A DNA stretch of 7,512 nt from a bacterium (GTDB lineage Bacteria > Electryoneota > RPQS01). The stretch's first letter is position 1; each line of letters starts with the position of its first letter. The stretch is from the NCBI GenBank assembly GCA_028711875.1, contig JAQTRJ010000092.1:1-7512 (forward strand), given 5' to 3'. The position numbers and the translations under genes are program-made. The notes below the pieces were generated by a model. It had not been told where the DNA came from. It worked only from the letters and a program-made list of their open reading frames with translations, and ran no database searches. Positions 6,607-7,512 of the stretch are shown here, in pieces.

Positions 6607-7512
6607 GTGCTGAAGCTGTTCCGTTTCCGTCGCCGCAACGCGGGTCAGGTGTTCGCGTGGGCAACCTACGACTTCGCCAATTCCGCGTTCGCGACGACCA
6701 TTCTCGCCGTCGTGTTCAACGCCTATTACGCGGGCCCGGTGGCCGGCGGCAGTGCGGGGACGTTGATCGGGGGACTGCGCATTCCCGGCGCGACGATGTT
6801 CACGCTGTTCGTGGCGGCGAGCATGATTCTCATCGCGCTGACGACCCCGTTTCTGGCGGCGCTAAGCGATTTGTCCGGGCTGAAGAAAAAAATGCTCGCG
6901 CTCCATCTGGGAATCGGCGTGGGCGCGACGGCCTTGCTGTACACGGTGGACAAGGGCGAGTGGCTGTGGGGCGGCGTGCTGTTCGTGTTCGGTCAGCTCG
7001 GCTTCGCGGGCGGCAACGTCTTCTACAACGCGATGCTCTACGACGTGGCTGATCCCGAAGACTACGGGAAAGTATCCGGCGTGGGCTGGGCGTGGGGCTA
7101 TATCGGCGGCGGGCTACTGCTCGGGCTGAATCTGATCATGCTGCGCTATCCGCACTGGCTCGGATTACCGCCCGACACGTTCAATGTCCACCACTGCTTT
7201 CTGTCGGTGGCGATCTGGTGGCTGCTGTTTTCGATTCCGATTTTCCGCTCGGTGCGCGTGCCCGGCGGTCGGGGCGCGGGCGGAATTCGCGAACGTATCG
7301 GAGACGCCGCAACATCCCTGAAGACGATCTTCGGCCGGCTTCGCGAGCTTCCGAATCTGACCCGCTATTTCATCGCCTATCTGCTCTACAACGACGGAGT
7401 CGAAACCGTCATCGTCATGGCGGCGATTTTCGGGTGTCAAGAGCTGGCCATGAGCAGCAGCGATCTGATCGTGTTCTTTCTGGTGATTCAGTTCGTGGGA
7501 TGCTTCGGCTCG
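6607..7512 (+). CDS. UMF1/Atg22-type major facilitator transporter, N-terminal part, truncated by the window edge
   Basis: An open frame from GTG at 6607 runs 302 codons to the right edge without a stop. It encodes an inner-membrane transporter. Family signatures are WATYDFANSAFATTI (residues 18-32), SDLSGLKKK (87-95) in the first cytoplasmic loop, and YDVADPEDYGKVSGVGWAWG (145-164). A hydrophobic glycine-rich helix follows, and YNDGVETVIVMAAIFG lies at 261-276. Hydrophobic segments at about 23-41, 62-85, 97-114, 120-140, 157-180, 198-214, 252-277 and 286-300 fit the first part of a 12-helix MFS protein. The basic N-terminus (KLFRFRRR) fits a cytoplasmic start. The substrate is unknown; the related yeast Atg22 exports amino acids from the vacuole. 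GTG lies 6 nt after the previous stop with no clear Shine-Dalgarno, so translational coupling is likely. Family assignment is strong. Confidence 0.88.
   Translation, partial: MLKLFRFRRRNAGQVFAWATYDFANSAFATTILAVVFNAYYAGPVAGGSAGTLIGGLRIPGATMFTLFVAASMILIALTTPFLAALSDLSGLKKKMLALHLGIGVGATALLYTVDKGEWLWGGVLFVFGQLGFAGGNVFYNAMLYDVADPEDYGKVSGVGWAWGYIGGGLLLGLNLIMLRYPHWLGLPPDTFNVHHCFLSVAIWWLLFSIPIFRSVRVPGGRGAGGIRERIGDAATSLKTIFGRLRELPNLTRYFIAYLLYNDGVETVIVMAAIFGCQELAMSSSDLIVFFLVIQFVGCFGS

Overview
The window looks like chromosome from a moderately GC-rich bacterium. It is probably a member of the FCB superphylum or a related candidate phylum (Zixibacteria/KSB1/Latescibacteria/Ignavibacteria-like). The main clue is the C-terminal NYPNPFNP-type FlgD-like/type IX sorting domain on a large secreted protein. 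The purF gene is the Bacillus-type, Fe-S-cluster class. These are judgements from motifs and no search was run.

Layout: a divergent intergenic region at about 827-1153 separates two transcription units. Leftwards on the minus strand is the N-terminal part of purF (de novo purine synthesis), which runs off the left edge. A near-consensus sigma70-type promoter (TTGACA, 17 bp, TATATT) sits just upstream of it. Rightwards on the plus strand are four closely spaced genes: an extended-SDR NAD-dependent epimerase/dehydratase (TTG start); a beta-class DNA methyltransferase fused to a C-terminal Mrr-like/PD-(D/E)XK nuclease-type domain; an 896-residue secreted multidomain protein (predicted alpha-helical N-terminal domain, two beta-domains, a GATase1-like domain and a sorting domain); and the start of a UMF1/Atg22-type MFS transporter that runs off the right edge. 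Gaps between the plus-strand genes are 59, 24 and 6 nt, which would allow one transcript. Nothing in the sequence ties the four functions into one pathway.

Points worth a second look: (1) purF has no ATG, GTG or TTG between its in-frame upstream stop and its catalytic cysteine. The best Shine-Dalgarno points to an ATC codon that would give a 10-residue propeptide. (2) The methyltransferase-nuclease fusion has no separate restriction partner in the window and contains AT-richer stretches than the flanking genes. (3) The N-terminal domain of the secreted protein is one I cannot assign. (4) A perfect 9-bp inverted repeat lies almost exactly at the predicted transcript start of the plus-strand unit. 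I found no RNA genes, CRISPR array, insertion sequence or convincing rho-independent terminator.
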